From positions 4,712,001-4,776,000 of the forward strand of contig NC_003910.7 in assembly GCF_000012325.1 (NCBI RefSeq): DNA of 64,000 nt, given 5' to 3'. The translations under genes were made by a program, and so were the position numbers. Below, piece by piece: positions 38,354 to 47,519 of this stretch (within the stretch, counting starts at the first letter, position 1; every line of letters starts with the position of its first letter). A model generated the notes under the pieces. The model did no database searches, was not told where the DNA came from, and saw nothing but the letters and a program-made list of their open reading frames with translations. The DNA comes from Colwellia psychrerythraea 34H (GTDB lineage: Bacteria; Pseudomonadota; Gammaproteobacteria; Enterobacterales; Alteromonadaceae).

Positions 38354-38859
38354 TTAACAACTAGATAAATAATTCACCGTAATAATCTGAAAAGCTGCGC
38401 GTTTATAACGTGCAGCTTTGTTATTATCGCTATGCAACTGTAAGCTCAATCACGGAAAACTTCCGCTCTTTGCATACAGAACTCCCTTAAACATTTATTA
38501 GAAACCCTTGACGCTCTGTCATACGATAAATAATAAGCCCTGCCTTAGTGGCAAAAGTGACGGTTAAAGACCCCCCCCCTCAAACATCGTAGTTTTTTAG
38601 CACCAATAAATATTGGCGCTGATGTTCCCTTGGTGCGCTAAGCGGAAGTTACACCGAAGTAATCCCTAACGTCCGCTTGAAGCTCATAGTTACCGTTGGA
38701 TTTCACATCTGGACGCTAACTTTACGTCACGAAAATAAGCTTAATTACTCACTAGTCGCAATACTTCATAATATTAGTTTAAGTAAATGAACTGACATAA
38801 ATCAGCACCTTACTACATCCAATAATAAGAGTTCTGACCTGAGCCAGCATTCTTATTGT
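38354..38859. other. 506-nt gene-free stretch between gltD and the orphan secreted gene
   Basis: It contains the gltBD terminator hairpin, then no convincing gene. A run of nine C (38571-38579) is unusual for this AT-rich genome. AACTTCCGCT occurs at 38458-38467 and in reverse at 38641-38650, with a third copy at 40644. The stretch looks like inserted or decayed sequence. Confidence 0.5.
38391..38419 (+). terminator. gltBD terminator
   Basis: AAAGCTGCGCGTT and AACGTGCAGCTTT pair (one G-U) around TAT, followed by GTTATTA. The U-tract is moderate. Confidence 0.7.
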
Positions 38860-40167
38860 TTAGTTTGTTTCGATCGTAACATCCGCTCGACCACCTCTGC
38901 GAGGGTCAGTGCACTGACCATGTACATAACGACCATTAGCAGAGAACGGCCCTGAGTTACTTATATTAATGAAATCCCCAATTATAAACTGATCGACAAC
39001 ACCTGTGGTAATTGACACATCGGTGAGTTTTGACGAACCCTTAGATTTATTAGGATGCCACCAATGGTGCCCTGGTTTGCTATCTATCCACCAGATCAAA
39101 TAGAGATCAACTGGCTCATCTTCTTTAACAAAAAAGATATCATTATTTTTGTAATGCCTGGACAATTCGCCGGTTTGATCTGCCAGACAGGCTTCAAAAT
39201 CATCAATGCATTGAATGACAGAATCTGGCGCCAATAACCACCCATTTTGAGCAAAGCCACTTGCGTACCCCTTACGTGGGTTATTTCTTGTAGGATAAAA
39301 CACCTCGGGTCTCTTAACCCTGATCCCATATCCGTCAGGCAATTTTTGTTTAATTTCACGTGGCAATTTACCGACCTTTGATAGCTGTTCAAAGAGAAGT
39401 TCACCTGATCTCGCATCCACCATATCAATTGGACCCGCGTAAGCAAACGTCACAAAACTCGTTAAATTTTCTTTACAAGCAGGTACTTGAGATGCCCCGA
39501 CAATGGGTTGCTCATCATAAACAGGATCATATCTGTAGACTCCCCAATCCACATCCTTTGGACCCGTTAACGTACTAAATAACACTGAGCTTTCGCGGGG
39601 TCGTGGGGCTCCGGGAAGGAGCGCGCAATGGTAATCTAAATCAGGAAAATCTGAAGCACTAGGATCTCCCGGCTGTCCAAGATCAACACACTGACCCGGC
39701 AAATTAATAACAGATCCATCCATAGGGTTATTTATTTGCCGTGGGCACTGGAAAGGATTTGGGTTATCAGGGAAACAAGGGATATACCCTTCTTCCAGCT
39801 CGAGCCCCAAACTAGAAGGGTCAGGGACTGGAGTTCGCGATATTTCAATAATATCGACAGGGAATTCAAAACTCCAATCATCCTGACTAGTGAAACCACA
39901 GAAAAAGTTTGGTGGTGTATTATCTGTACCCAAGTATATATTTGCTGATCCTGCTTTAGGGTCGGTTGAACCTACCGCAGTAAAATCACACTCACCTCTA
40001 ACCGGCTCAGCAAAACCGTTCTTGGTAAAATGATTGTCATTGCGAACACGCTCTCCTTCGTAGGCCGGTAAGTGAGCAAAAAGATTACTACTAGCAAAAA
40101 ACAAACTAGAGGTTAAAAATACCAAAAAGAATTTTATATAGCTTAACTTGCTTAAGTATTGTCGCAT
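38860..40167 (-). CDS. Orphan secreted cysteine-containing protein, unknown
   Basis: This 435-residue protein has a clear signal peptide (about 1-31, YIKFFLVFLTSSLFFASSNLFA). The mature part is rich in Pro, Asp, Gly and Cys (roughly ten cysteines, such as RGECDFT, PCFPDNPNPFQCPRQ, QCIDDFEACLADQ), which suggests disulphides. WWIDSKPGHHWWHPNKSKG is a striking Trp/His patch, and CTDPRRGGRADVTIETN ends the protein. No known domain is recognised. AGGAG is six bases before the ATG. The gene stands alone inside 2.4 kb of otherwise empty DNA, and its Pro/Gly-rich composition differs from its neighbours. It may have been acquired. It could be an extracellular or surface protein; no function is proposed. 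Confidence 0.7.
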   Translation of the reverse strand: MRQYLSKLSYIKFFLVFLTSSLFFASSNLFAHLPAYEGERVRNDNHFTKNGFAEPVRGECDFTAVGSTDPKAGSANIYLGTDNTPPNFFCGFTSQDDWSFEFPVDIIEISRTPVPDPSSLGLELEEGYIPCFPDNPNPFQCPRQINNPMDGSVINLPGQCVDLGQPGDPSASDFPDLDYHCALLPGAPRPRESSVLFSTLTGPKDVDWGVYRYDPVYDEQPIVGASQVPACKENLTSFVTFAYAGPIDMVDARSGELLFEQLSKVGKLPREIKQKLPDGYGIRVKRPEVFYPTRNNPRKGYASGFAQNGWLLAPDSVIQCIDDFEACLADQTGELSRHYKNNDIFFVKEDEPVDLYLIWWIDSKPGHHWWHPNKSKGSSKLTDVSITTGVVDQFIIGDFINISNSGPFSANGRYVHGQCTDPRRGGRADVTIETN

Positions 40168-40827
40168 AAGAACTCCTAACTAAAAGCTTGGGATAATTAC
40201 ATGATACTCTCAACAATTTTGAGACAGTCCAGATAATTGACCTCCCTACTAAAGCTTCAGAGATGTCCAATACTGCATCTATAAATTTGCCTAATTGTTC
40301 TTTATTGTCTTGGAATTAATTCACAATAATACAAGGGTAATAATGAGTATCCGATATAACGATTAACTCATTTTCAGTATCAATGGCCTGATTTTAATAG
40401 TAGCTACTACCTTTCGTTAAGTAAAGTTTAACTAAGATGCCCACTACGCTACTATCATTGCGATATATAAATTCCCTGAAAATATTACTTGTTTGATTAT
40501 TTAATGCCTCAGATAGGAGGCAGAGAAGGAAAGAAATAGTTTCTCTTGTTAGTTATTAATACAGCATTTAAAAAGCCACATTCAGGCTGAACGACTCAAC
40601 GACGAAAGTCATCATTAAAAGACTCATGTTTTTATCTATGGGGAACTTCCGCTATTAGGAGACTGTTAACCTAAAGTGATTGTTCAGTCATGTTCGCTGT
40701 AGATCAAAATATACTAAAAATTTCAGTATAAATTCCCAATGCTAATGACCGCAGTGTGGCATTAGTGATCATGATTAATTTCAATCTAATTCAGTGATTG
40801 GTAATATCAAAAATGATCCGTAGTAAC

Positions 40828-40900
40828 AGATATCTTAGATTACGTAATCCACTAACTCATAGCTATATAAATAATTACCTTAATACGTAGTTATCTGAAC
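40828..40900 (+). pseudogene. Remnant of a second gltD 3' end
   Basis: It reads ILDYV in the gltD frame before a stop, where the intact gltD ends ILDYVTQ. The following non-coding bases also resemble the intact 3' flank at 38345-38390. The match is diverged, so the event is not recent. It suggests the 2.4 kb between the two copies was inserted, or that gltD was rearranged here. Confidence 0.5.
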
Positions 40901-40903
40901 AAT

Positions 40904-40930
40904 AAAAAAGGTACGTTCAAAACGTACCTT
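40904..40930 (-). terminator. folA terminator
   Basis: On the minus strand AAGGTACGTT and AACGTACCTT pair around three bases (plus 40908-40917 and 40921-40930) and run into a T6 tract, giving a strong intrinsic terminator 68 nt past folA. Confidence 0.9.
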
Positions 40931-40997
40931 GTTTATTATCTTTCTCAACTTGGTATATATCTTATCAAGTCTAATAACTGCTCTTACTCAAGTATTT

Positions 40998-41510
40998 CTA
41001 GCTAGCTATTCGCTCGTAAACACAAAAGTCTAATTGATGAATATTCTTTTCATCGCTCTCTCTAAGCTCACTACTTACTTTTTCCCAACTGCCGTCCTCA
41101 TAATTGGGAAATTTAGTATCGCCATCAATAGCAGCTTTAATATGAGTAATGTATAAACGGTCTGCTTTTGGTAAACAATGCGCATAAATTGCACCACCAC
41201 CAATCACCATAATCTCTTCAGCGCCTTCAATACCATCGCTGCCATCAACTAAAGCCAGAGCTTGCTCTACTGAAGTAACACTATCAATGCCTTCTGCTTG
41301 ATAGTGTTCATCACGAGAAATAACAATATTACGTCGACCTGGTAAAGGTCTACCAATGGATTCAAACGTTTTACGTCCCATAATAATAGGTTTACCTAGA
41401 GTGACTTTTTTAAAATAGGCTAAGTCTGCAGGCAAGTGCCAAGGCATATCATTATCTTTGCCAATTATATTGTTATCAGCCGTCGCAACTATCATCGATA
41501 AAATGGTCAT
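40998..41510 (-). CDS. folA: Dihydrofolate reductase
   Basis: This 170-residue enzyme reduces dihydrofolate to tetrahydrofolate with NADPH. It matches E. coli FolA: MIVATADNNIIGKDNDMPWHLPADLAYFKKVTLGKPIIMGRKTFESIGRPLPGRRNIVISR, then VIGGGAIYAHCLPKADRLYITHI and a C-terminal FCVYERI. The active-site acid sits in PADLAYF, and GRKT and GGGAIY bind the cofactor. The gene lies downstream of obg on the same strand, but a bacteriocin-type cluster now separates them. GAG precedes the ATG. It is monocistronic with its own terminator. Confidence 0.96.
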   Translation of the reverse strand: MTILSMIVATADNNIIGKDNDMPWHLPADLAYFKKVTLGKPIIMGRKTFESIGRPLPGRRNIVISRDEHYQAEGIDSVTSVEQALALVDGSDGIEGAEEIMVIGGGAIYAHCLPKADRLYITHIKAAIDGDTKFPNYEDGSWEKVSSELRESDEKNIHQLDFCVYERIAS

Positions 41511-41556
41511 ACAAAACTCTCAAAATTATTTTCTATATTATCGCTAAAAAAAAGAT

Positions 41557-41592
41557 AAAAAAAAGCACTTGTTTATAAAAATTTACAAGTGC
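41557..41592 (-). terminator. Terminator after the bacteriocin ABC gene (copy A)
   Basis: GCACTTGT (41565-41572) pairs with ACAAGTGC (41585-41592); A8 precedes it on the plus strand, giving a T8 tract leftwards. The 36-nt sequence is identical except for two bases to the obg terminator at 46149-46184. Confidence 0.9.
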
Positions 41593-41611
41593 ACGATATC
41601 TGCATAAAAAT

Positions 41612-43777
41612 CTAGATTACAGCTTCCGAATAACTTTCATCTAAGTCCATTAATACACCATCCTTCAATATGTAAACTTGCTCAGCCATATTGATTGTTT
41701 CTTGTCGGTGAGCAATCATGATCCGCGTAATTGGCAAATGTTGGATCTGTTCACTAATTTTCGCTTCATTTTCTTTATCTAAGTGACTTGTTGCTTCATC
41801 CATAAATAACACGCAAGGAGATTGGTATAGGGCACGAGCAAGTAGTAACCGCTGAATTTGGCCACCAGATAAATTAGACCCCATATCACCTACAAGTGAA
41901 TTATAACCCATGGTCATCTTGTTAACATCGTCATGAATTGCAGATAAGTGAGCGCACTTTTCTATTTTTAGGTAATTTGGTTGGGGATCAAAAAAACTGA
42001 TATTATCCGCAATAGAACCTGCCAGTAGCGTATCACCTTGCATAACTGCCGCTATTTTCTTACGGTAATTTTTTAAACCAACATGATTAATATCTTTACC
42101 ATCAAGCATTACTTTACCTGAAGTGGGTTGCAATAAACCCAGCATAATTTTCATTAGAGTCGTTTTTCCTGATCCTGATGGACCAGTGATAACAATCGAG
42201 TCCCCTGCTTTTACTGACAAATTAATATTATTTAATATTGGTGTTTGATCGTCGCTGTAACTAAAGCAGATATTTTCTAGTGTTAATTGTCCTTTTGGTT
42301 CATCAGCCTCACTATTTGAAAAAACATCTTCACCTTCCCGGTTAGCTTCTTGTTCAGTCAAAGCAATATCGGCAATACGGTCAAGGTGTAAACGCATCAT
42401 TTTAAATTGAATAATTTGTTCTATTAAATTAGCAAACCTATTTGTTAATTGTCCTTTATAGGCGATAAAAGCCAGCACCATACCTACGGACAAACTATTA
42501 GCCATTACCATGATGGCAGCAAAATAAATAACTAAGACATTTTCTAAACCAAACAACAGTTTGTTGAACGAGTCAAAACTGATATTTAACCTTCCTAAAC
42601 TGATTTCACTATTAATGACATCAGCATAACGATTTTGCCATATTCCTTGACGCTGTGACTCATTGCTAAAGAGCTTGATAGCTTGCATGCCACGAATATT
42701 TTCTAAGAAATTAGACTGCTCCTTAGCAGAACTTTGAATCAATTCTTCGGTAGCTTGATGCAGTGGGCGATATAGCATTAAGCGTATTATGGTATATAAT
42801 ACTATTGCACTAAGCACTACCGCAGTGAGCTTCAAAGAGTAGAGCGCCATCATTATCAAGACAGTAATAGCCATGACACCATCGACTAACGTTTCGACAA
42901 AACCAGTGGTAATACGCTCGCGTATTTGAGCAAGAGAACCAAAACGAGAAACAATGTCACCAATATGTCGTGACTCAAAATAGTTCATTGGCAAGCGTAA
43001 TAAATGTCTAAGCAGATTCACCCCCATTTGTATATTGAGCAAGCTAGAAAGGCGTAATATCAACCAACTACGCACCGCATTTGTGACAACAGAAATTACA
43101 ACGATTAAGGCAAAACCAATAGCTAATACCGTAAGTAAGGGTTTATCAAAACTTATCAGTACTTCATCGATTACCCATTGCATATAATAGGGGGTCATTA
43201 GTGCAAACACTTGCAACACTAGCGATAAACTAATCAATTTAACAAGCCCAGCTTTTAAACCCGACATTGAACTCCACAGTTGGGTGAATTTCATGCGGCT
43301 TTGTTCTTGCTTTATTTCAAATTTATTTGTAGGTGTAAGCTCTAAGCATATGCCAGTAAAGTGCTTACTAAACTCTTCCGTAGATAATGTGAGCTTGCCA
43401 ACAGCGGGATCATTGATCAAATACTTAACTGACTTTCCCTTGCCTGACACTTGGGTTAGCACAACAAAATGATTTAAGTCCCAATGTAAAATGCAAGGTG
43501 TCGCTAATTTATGTACTTCTTCAACAGAGCACTGTAAAGCACGACAGGCTAACCCTAAACTATCACCTAACTCAATAAGCTGCTGGAGATTCATCCCCTT
43601 TAAATTGGCAGAAAAGCGCTTGCGCATGGCGACTAAATCTAATTGATGACCATAAAATGAAGCTATCATGGCGATAGAAGCTAAACCGCACTCAGCAATT
43701 TCAGCTTGGAGGACCAAAGGAGTTGTCTTTGATACTGTAAATTTAAGTCGTTGTTGATTAGGCGAAGTTTTTATCAT
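41612..43777 (-). CDS. Peptidase-containing ABC exporter for double-glycine peptides
   Basis: This 721-residue PCAT-type protein both cleaves the double-glycine leader and exports the peptide. Residues 20-150 are a C39 peptidase with catalytic Cys in AEIAECGLASIAM, His in LNHFVVL and Asp in INDPAVGK. Six membrane helices follow (about 175-440), then the ATPase (about 500-715): Walker A GPSGSGKTT, signature LSGGQ, Walker B VLFMDEATS and the switch IAHRQET. It lies at the 3' end of the bacteriocin cluster, with the HlyD-type adaptor gene at the 5' end, and acts in the inner membrane with an unlinked TolC. It starts 11 nt after the small membrane protein gene; its ribosome site is weak. Confidence 0.93.
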   Translation of the reverse strand: MIKTSPNQQRLKFTVSKTTPLVLQAEIAECGLASIAMIASFYGHQLDLVAMRKRFSANLKGMNLQQLIELGDSLGLACRALQCSVEEVHKLATPCILHWDLNHFVVLTQVSGKGKSVKYLINDPAVGKLTLSTEEFSKHFTGICLELTPTNKFEIKQEQSRMKFTQLWSSMSGLKAGLVKLISLSLVLQVFALMTPYYMQWVIDEVLISFDKPLLTVLAIGFALIVVISVVTNAVRSWLILRLSSLLNIQMGVNLLRHLLRLPMNYFESRHIGDIVSRFGSLAQIRERITTGFVETLVDGVMAITVLIMMALYSLKLTAVVLSAIVLYTIIRLMLYRPLHQATEELIQSSAKEQSNFLENIRGMQAIKLFSNESQRQGIWQNRYADVINSEISLGRLNISFDSFNKLLFGLENVLVIYFAAIMVMANSLSVGMVLAFIAYKGQLTNRFANLIEQIIQFKMMRLHLDRIADIALTEQEANREGEDVFSNSEADEPKGQLTLENICFSYSDDQTPILNNINLSVKAGDSIVITGPSGSGKTTLMKIMLGLLQPTSGKVMLDGKDINHVGLKNYRKKIAAVMQGDTLLAGSIADNISFFDPQPNYLKIEKCAHLSAIHDDVNKMTMGYNSLVGDMGSNLSGGQIQRLLLARALYQSPCVLFMDEATSHLDKENEAKISEQIQHLPITRIMIAHRQETINMAEQVYILKDGVLMDLDESYSEAVI

Positions 43778-43788
43778 TTATTATTAAG

Positions 43789-43929
43789 TTATTTTTTATT
43801 TAAAATATATTCGAATATAGAAGCAATAATGATTGAAAACATAATAATAGTTAAATCTACTTTAAAATAGAAAGCAAAAAAAACTATAACTATTACCATC
43901 ACAGTTCCCAGTTTTTCAAACTTCATCAT
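43789..43929 (-). CDS. Small membrane protein, 46 aa, possible immunity protein
   Basis: The frame (MMKFEKLGTVM...IFEYILNKK) has two hydrophobic stretches (about 10-22 and 26-41) and a basic C-terminus. It starts at ATGATG overlapping the end of the zinc-ribbon gene by 14 nt. AAGG lies six bases upstream, and it ends 11 nt before the ABC exporter gene. The overlap and ribosome site argue that it is translated. Small two-helix membrane proteins inside bacteriocin operons often give self-immunity; that role is inference, with no recognised homologue. Confidence 0.55.
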   Translation of the reverse strand: MMKFEKLGTVMVIVIVFFAFYFKVDLTIIMFSIIIASIFEYILNKK

Positions 43930-44197
43930 TAACAGCCTTTAAAGGAAATATGTAAGCATGGAGATGCTGATAAGATAATGAATAAACCATTATCGCAACA
44001 AAAAAAATATAACCTAAAACATCAAAGTCATTTCTAAAAAAAAGAAAAGCCCCTCCTCCCAATACCACAGGCATAGCAATAAAATATACATAATCAAACT
44101 CAACTTTTTTTCTACAATTTACACAATCAACACTTTTCTTCTTAAGTAAGTCGTATTCTTTTATTAGGTTTTTTTTACAATTAGGACACTTTCTCAA
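43916..44197 (-). CDS. Small zinc-ribbon membrane protein in the bacteriocin cluster
   Basis: This 93-residue protein has an N-terminal zinc ribbon (KCPNC and DCVNC, about residues 3-30) and two membrane helices (about 37-52 and 56-75). The start was put at the TTG at 44197, which has AAGGAG six bases upstream. A longer frame to an ATG at 44236 would begin inside the hairpin at 44224-44255. It follows the precursor gene and overlaps the next small gene. It may be an immunity or accessory protein; no function is known. Confidence 0.6.
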   Translation of the reverse strand: MRKCPNCKKNLIKEYDLLKKKSVDCVNCRKKVEFDYVYFIAMPVVLGGGAFLFFRNDFDVLGYIFFVAIMVYSLSYQHLHAYIFPLKAVNDEV

Positions 44198-44223
44198 ACC
44201 ACATCTCCTTATTAATTTAAACG

Positions 44224-44255
44224 TATAAACGCCCATTCATATTAGGGCGTTTATA
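44224..44255 (-). terminator. Hairpin between the peptide precursor gene and downstream genes
   Basis: TATAAACGCCC (44224-44234) and GGGCGTTTATA (44245-44255) pair perfectly, loop 10 nt, 11 nt after the precursor stop codon. Only a partial U-tract follows leftwards. It is probably a leaky terminator or a 3' stabiliser that gives more precursor than exporter mRNA. Confidence 0.75.
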
Positions 44256-44266
44256 TTTTGTACTAA

Positions 44267-44461
44267 TTAATTATTATTTTTATGCCCACCCCAAACGTGC
44301 TCAACTAAACCATATGTGGCCAAACCTAAAGAAGCTCTTCTAAGTAAATAGCCCCCTAAAGTTCGAGCCCCTGCTGAACCAGCAAAAGCTAGGGCAAAGC
44401 CTAGTAAATGTACTATTCCACCATTTACTTCTTTAATTTCGTTTACGTTTAATTCACGCAT
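44267..44461 (-). CDS. Double-glycine bacteriocin/microcin-type precursor peptide
   Basis: This 64-residue precursor has a 15-residue leader, MRELNVNEIKEVNGG, that fits the double-glycine consensus (hydrophobic-acidic spacing, then GG). It is followed by a 49-residue core that is hydrophobic and rich in Gly and Ala, with GXXXG-like spacing (AGSAGARTLGG, RRASLGLATYG) and a polar tail (VWGGHKNNN). This is what class II bacteriocins and class IIa/b microcins look like before export. A C39-peptidase exporter and an HlyD adaptor flank it. AGAGGT lies eight bases before the ATG. Two perfect palindromes precede it. No homologue is recognised from the core sequence. Activity against other bacteria is inferred. 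Confidence 0.85.
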   Translation of the reverse strand: MRELNVNEIKEVNGGIVHLLGFALAFAGSAGARTLGGYLLRRASLGLATYGLVEHVWGGHKNNN

Positions 44462-44480
44462 AATGATTTACCTCTTAATT

Positions 44481-44497
44481 ATCGGTATACTACCGAT
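44481..44497. promoter_or_regulatory. Palindrome in the precursor 5' region
   Basis: ATCGGTA and TACCGAT face each other across TAC, 20 nt before the precursor start. It could be an operator or a 5' hairpin next to the ribosome site. Confidence 0.5.
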
Positions 44498-44504
44498 GTT
44501 GATT

Positions 44505-44520
44505 GCTAACAATTGTTAGC
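44505..44520. promoter_or_regulatory. Perfect 16-bp palindrome, candidate operator
   Basis: GCTAACAATTGTTAGC is fully self-complementary and lies 44 nt upstream of the precursor gene, next to the palindrome at 44481. This is the typical form of a dimeric repressor site controlling bacteriocin production. Confidence 0.55.
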
Positions 44521-44528
44521 TATTAATA

Positions 44529-44570
44529 GGCTAGATTGATTCGTCCAACAAAAGCTGAGTCAATCTAGCC
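44529..44570 (-). terminator. Hairpin between hlyD-type gene and precursor
   Basis: GGCTAGATTGA (44529-44539) and TCAATCTAGCC (44560-44570) pair perfectly, loop 20 nt, 96 nt after the adaptor stop. There is no strong U-tract. It may separate adaptor and precursor transcripts. Confidence 0.55.
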
Positions 44571-44665
44571 ACTTTATTTATATTTAAGTCATAGTGACTC
44601 AAACAGTAAATAATTTGTTAGCCAAAAAATAATAATATTCTTATAATCTTGGTAATTTTTCCTTT

Positions 44666-45922
44666 CTACGATATACGGCCCCGTAAACTATAGATAGGCT
44701 CTAACAACCATTCAATGAGTGAGCGCTTTTCCAGCATAATATCTGCCTCAAACAACATGCCACTTTTTAAGTCAAACGATTTACCAAAAGCCTTCATTTG
44801 TTGTTGATTTAATTTTGCTCGTAAACGGTAAACAGGCTCCTGTAATGCAATGGGTAATTGTATTTCACTGGGTGTAATCAGTGTCTGATCAATACGAATA
44901 ATTTCACTATTGATAAAACCAAAACGTTGATAAGGAAAAGCATCAAAGCGTAGGCGGGTATTATTACCAACTTGAATAAATCCAGCAGATCGTGTGGGTA
45001 GTAAAAGCTCCGCAATAAGCTCTGAGCCCTCAGGTAGTATGTGCAGTAGCGGTTTAGATTGTGCTTTAGATTGCGATAAGGTTTCACCTTCTACAACCTG
45101 AACCCCAGTTACTACACCGTTGTTGCTTGCTGTGATGGTGTATTTATAGTTACTCGCAACTTGGACTAATTGACGCTGAAGATCTGCTTGTTGGCGTTTA
45201 AGGTTGTTAATACGCAAGGTATATTGCTGAGGAATATTTTTAATATTGAACGCTATTTGGTTTAATTGATTTTGATGTTGAAGCAACAAACGGGCAATAT
45301 TTTGTTTTTCTTGTTTCGCTTCGAGTAGCGCTTGCTGTTGGCGATCATTTTCTAAGTTAGATAAATAACCACTTTTATTTAGTTGATTAAAATCTAACTG
45401 TTGCTCAGTCAACAGCGTTAACTTTTCATCAGCCAATTCTAATTGATCTTCCAGTGCGATTTTTTCATTATCTAACGCCATATTTTGAGCGTAAAGATTA
45501 GATAACTCTTGTTTTTTTAAGGTCTGATGTTGCGATATTTCATCAATCAGTAAATTTGCTTGAGCATTGAGTTGTTCGGCAAGTTGCGTACTTAAATCAA
45601 TACCATTGCTATTATTTTGTTGAACGATAATAGTTGCAAGTGATTGACCTTTTAAAACCTTATCACCTTCTTTTACCCATAATTTTTCTATGGTGCCGCC
45701 TTGATTAGCAAAACTTTTAATAACACCTTTATTTGGCATTAAAAAGCCACGGACGGTTTCTTTACGAGAGTATTCAGCACTAAAAAGGAAGGTAATAATG
45801 GCGATAGCAATTGAGACTAAAATGAGTACAGTTAGTTTGATAGATAATGGTTGAGCTAAGGTAATAGCACCTGTTAAACGCTCACTTTGATGTGAAATAG
45901 CTTCCCTTCTAAATAGTGACAT
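44666..45922 (-). CDS. HlyD-family adaptor of the bacteriocin exporter
   Basis: This 418-residue membrane fusion protein has one N-terminal membrane segment (about 29-48, LTVLILVSIAIAIITFLFS). A lipoyl half (GTIEKLWVKEGDKVLKGQSLATI), a long coiled-coil hairpin (about 110-250), the second lipoyl half (ITASNNGVVTGVQVVEGETL) and a C-terminal beta domain follow. It resembles the microcin and colicin V adaptor CvaA. It bridges the PCAT exporter to TolC. AAAGG lies before the ATG at 45922. It is the first gene of the cluster; a TATAAT-like -10 is visible at 45982-45987 on the minus strand. Confidence 0.9.
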   Translation of the reverse strand: MSLFRREAISHQSERLTGAITLAQPLSIKLTVLILVSIAIAIITFLFSAEYSRKETVRGFLMPNKGVIKSFANQGGTIEKLWVKEGDKVLKGQSLATIIVQQNNSNGIDLSTQLAEQLNAQANLLIDEISQHQTLKKQELSNLYAQNMALDNEKIALEDQLELADEKLTLLTEQQLDFNQLNKSGYLSNLENDRQQQALLEAKQEKQNIARLLLQHQNQLNQIAFNIKNIPQQYTLRINNLKRQQADLQRQLVQVASNYKYTITASNNGVVTGVQVVEGETLSQSKAQSKPLLHILPEGSELIAELLLPTRSAGFIQVGNNTRLRFDAFPYQRFGFINSEIIRIDQTLITPSEIQLPIALQEPVYRLRAKLNQQQMKAFGKSFDLKSGMLFEADIMLEKRSLIEWLLEPIYSLRGRIS

Positions 45923-46148
45923 ATCAATCCTTTGAATATGTAGTCGATAAAGTTACATCTGTTAAAAAACCTCGTCTAGTAATTATATTAGCTAAAAATA
46001 GATATAAATAAAGCCAGATTTGCAGAAAATTAAAAATTGTAAATAAAGTCAATTAGTATCAGCAACTTAAAATAACAAATATTGTTTAGCATTTAAAAGC
46101 GATCCTCAAGTCGATTTCAATCAGAGTTAGGTAAGCTAAAAACAAGAC

Positions 46149-46184
46149 AAAAAAAAGCACTTGTTTATAAAAATAAACAAGTGC
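46149..46184 (-). terminator. obg terminator (copy B)
   Basis: GCACTTGTTTA pairs with TAAACAAGTGC, a stem of 11, then T8 leftwards. It lies 20 nt past the obg stop. It is nearly identical to copy A at 41557-41592. Confidence 0.92.
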
Positions 46185-46203
46185 TTAGTATCAACATGGT
46201 ATG

Positions 46204-47373
<1,170 letters not shown>

Positions 47374-47474
47374 TCAATAACCCTAATATGGTAATTCTTG
47401 TTCAATTATGATTAGTATAAACTATTTTTGACCGACTAAAAATGAATCTCTACTCAGTCAAAAAAAAACTAAAA

Positions 47475-47502
47475 AAAAACCTCGCTATGAAGCGAGGTTT
47501 TT
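47475..47502 (-). terminator. Hairpin between rpmA and obg
   Basis: AAAAACCTCGCT (47475-47486) and AGCGAGGTTTTT (47491-47502) pair around ATGA, with T and A tracts on both sides. It ends the leftward rplU-rpmA transcript, perhaps with some read-through to obg. Confidence 0.92.
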
Positions 47503-47519
47503 ATAAATCGAAGCTTATA

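Larger units (their letters stand above)
40168..40997. other. 830-nt gene-free stretch with a gltD-tail remnant
   Basis: No gene is seen. The left end is the promoter of the orphan secreted gene. AACTTCCGCT recurs at 40644-40653. At 40828-40900 the sequence resembles the end of gltD and its flank: the string TATCTTAGATTACGT is identical, then TAACTCATAG...ATAAATAATT, ACC, TAAT and ATCTGAA follow in the same order. The folA terminator ends the region. Confidence 0.55.
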
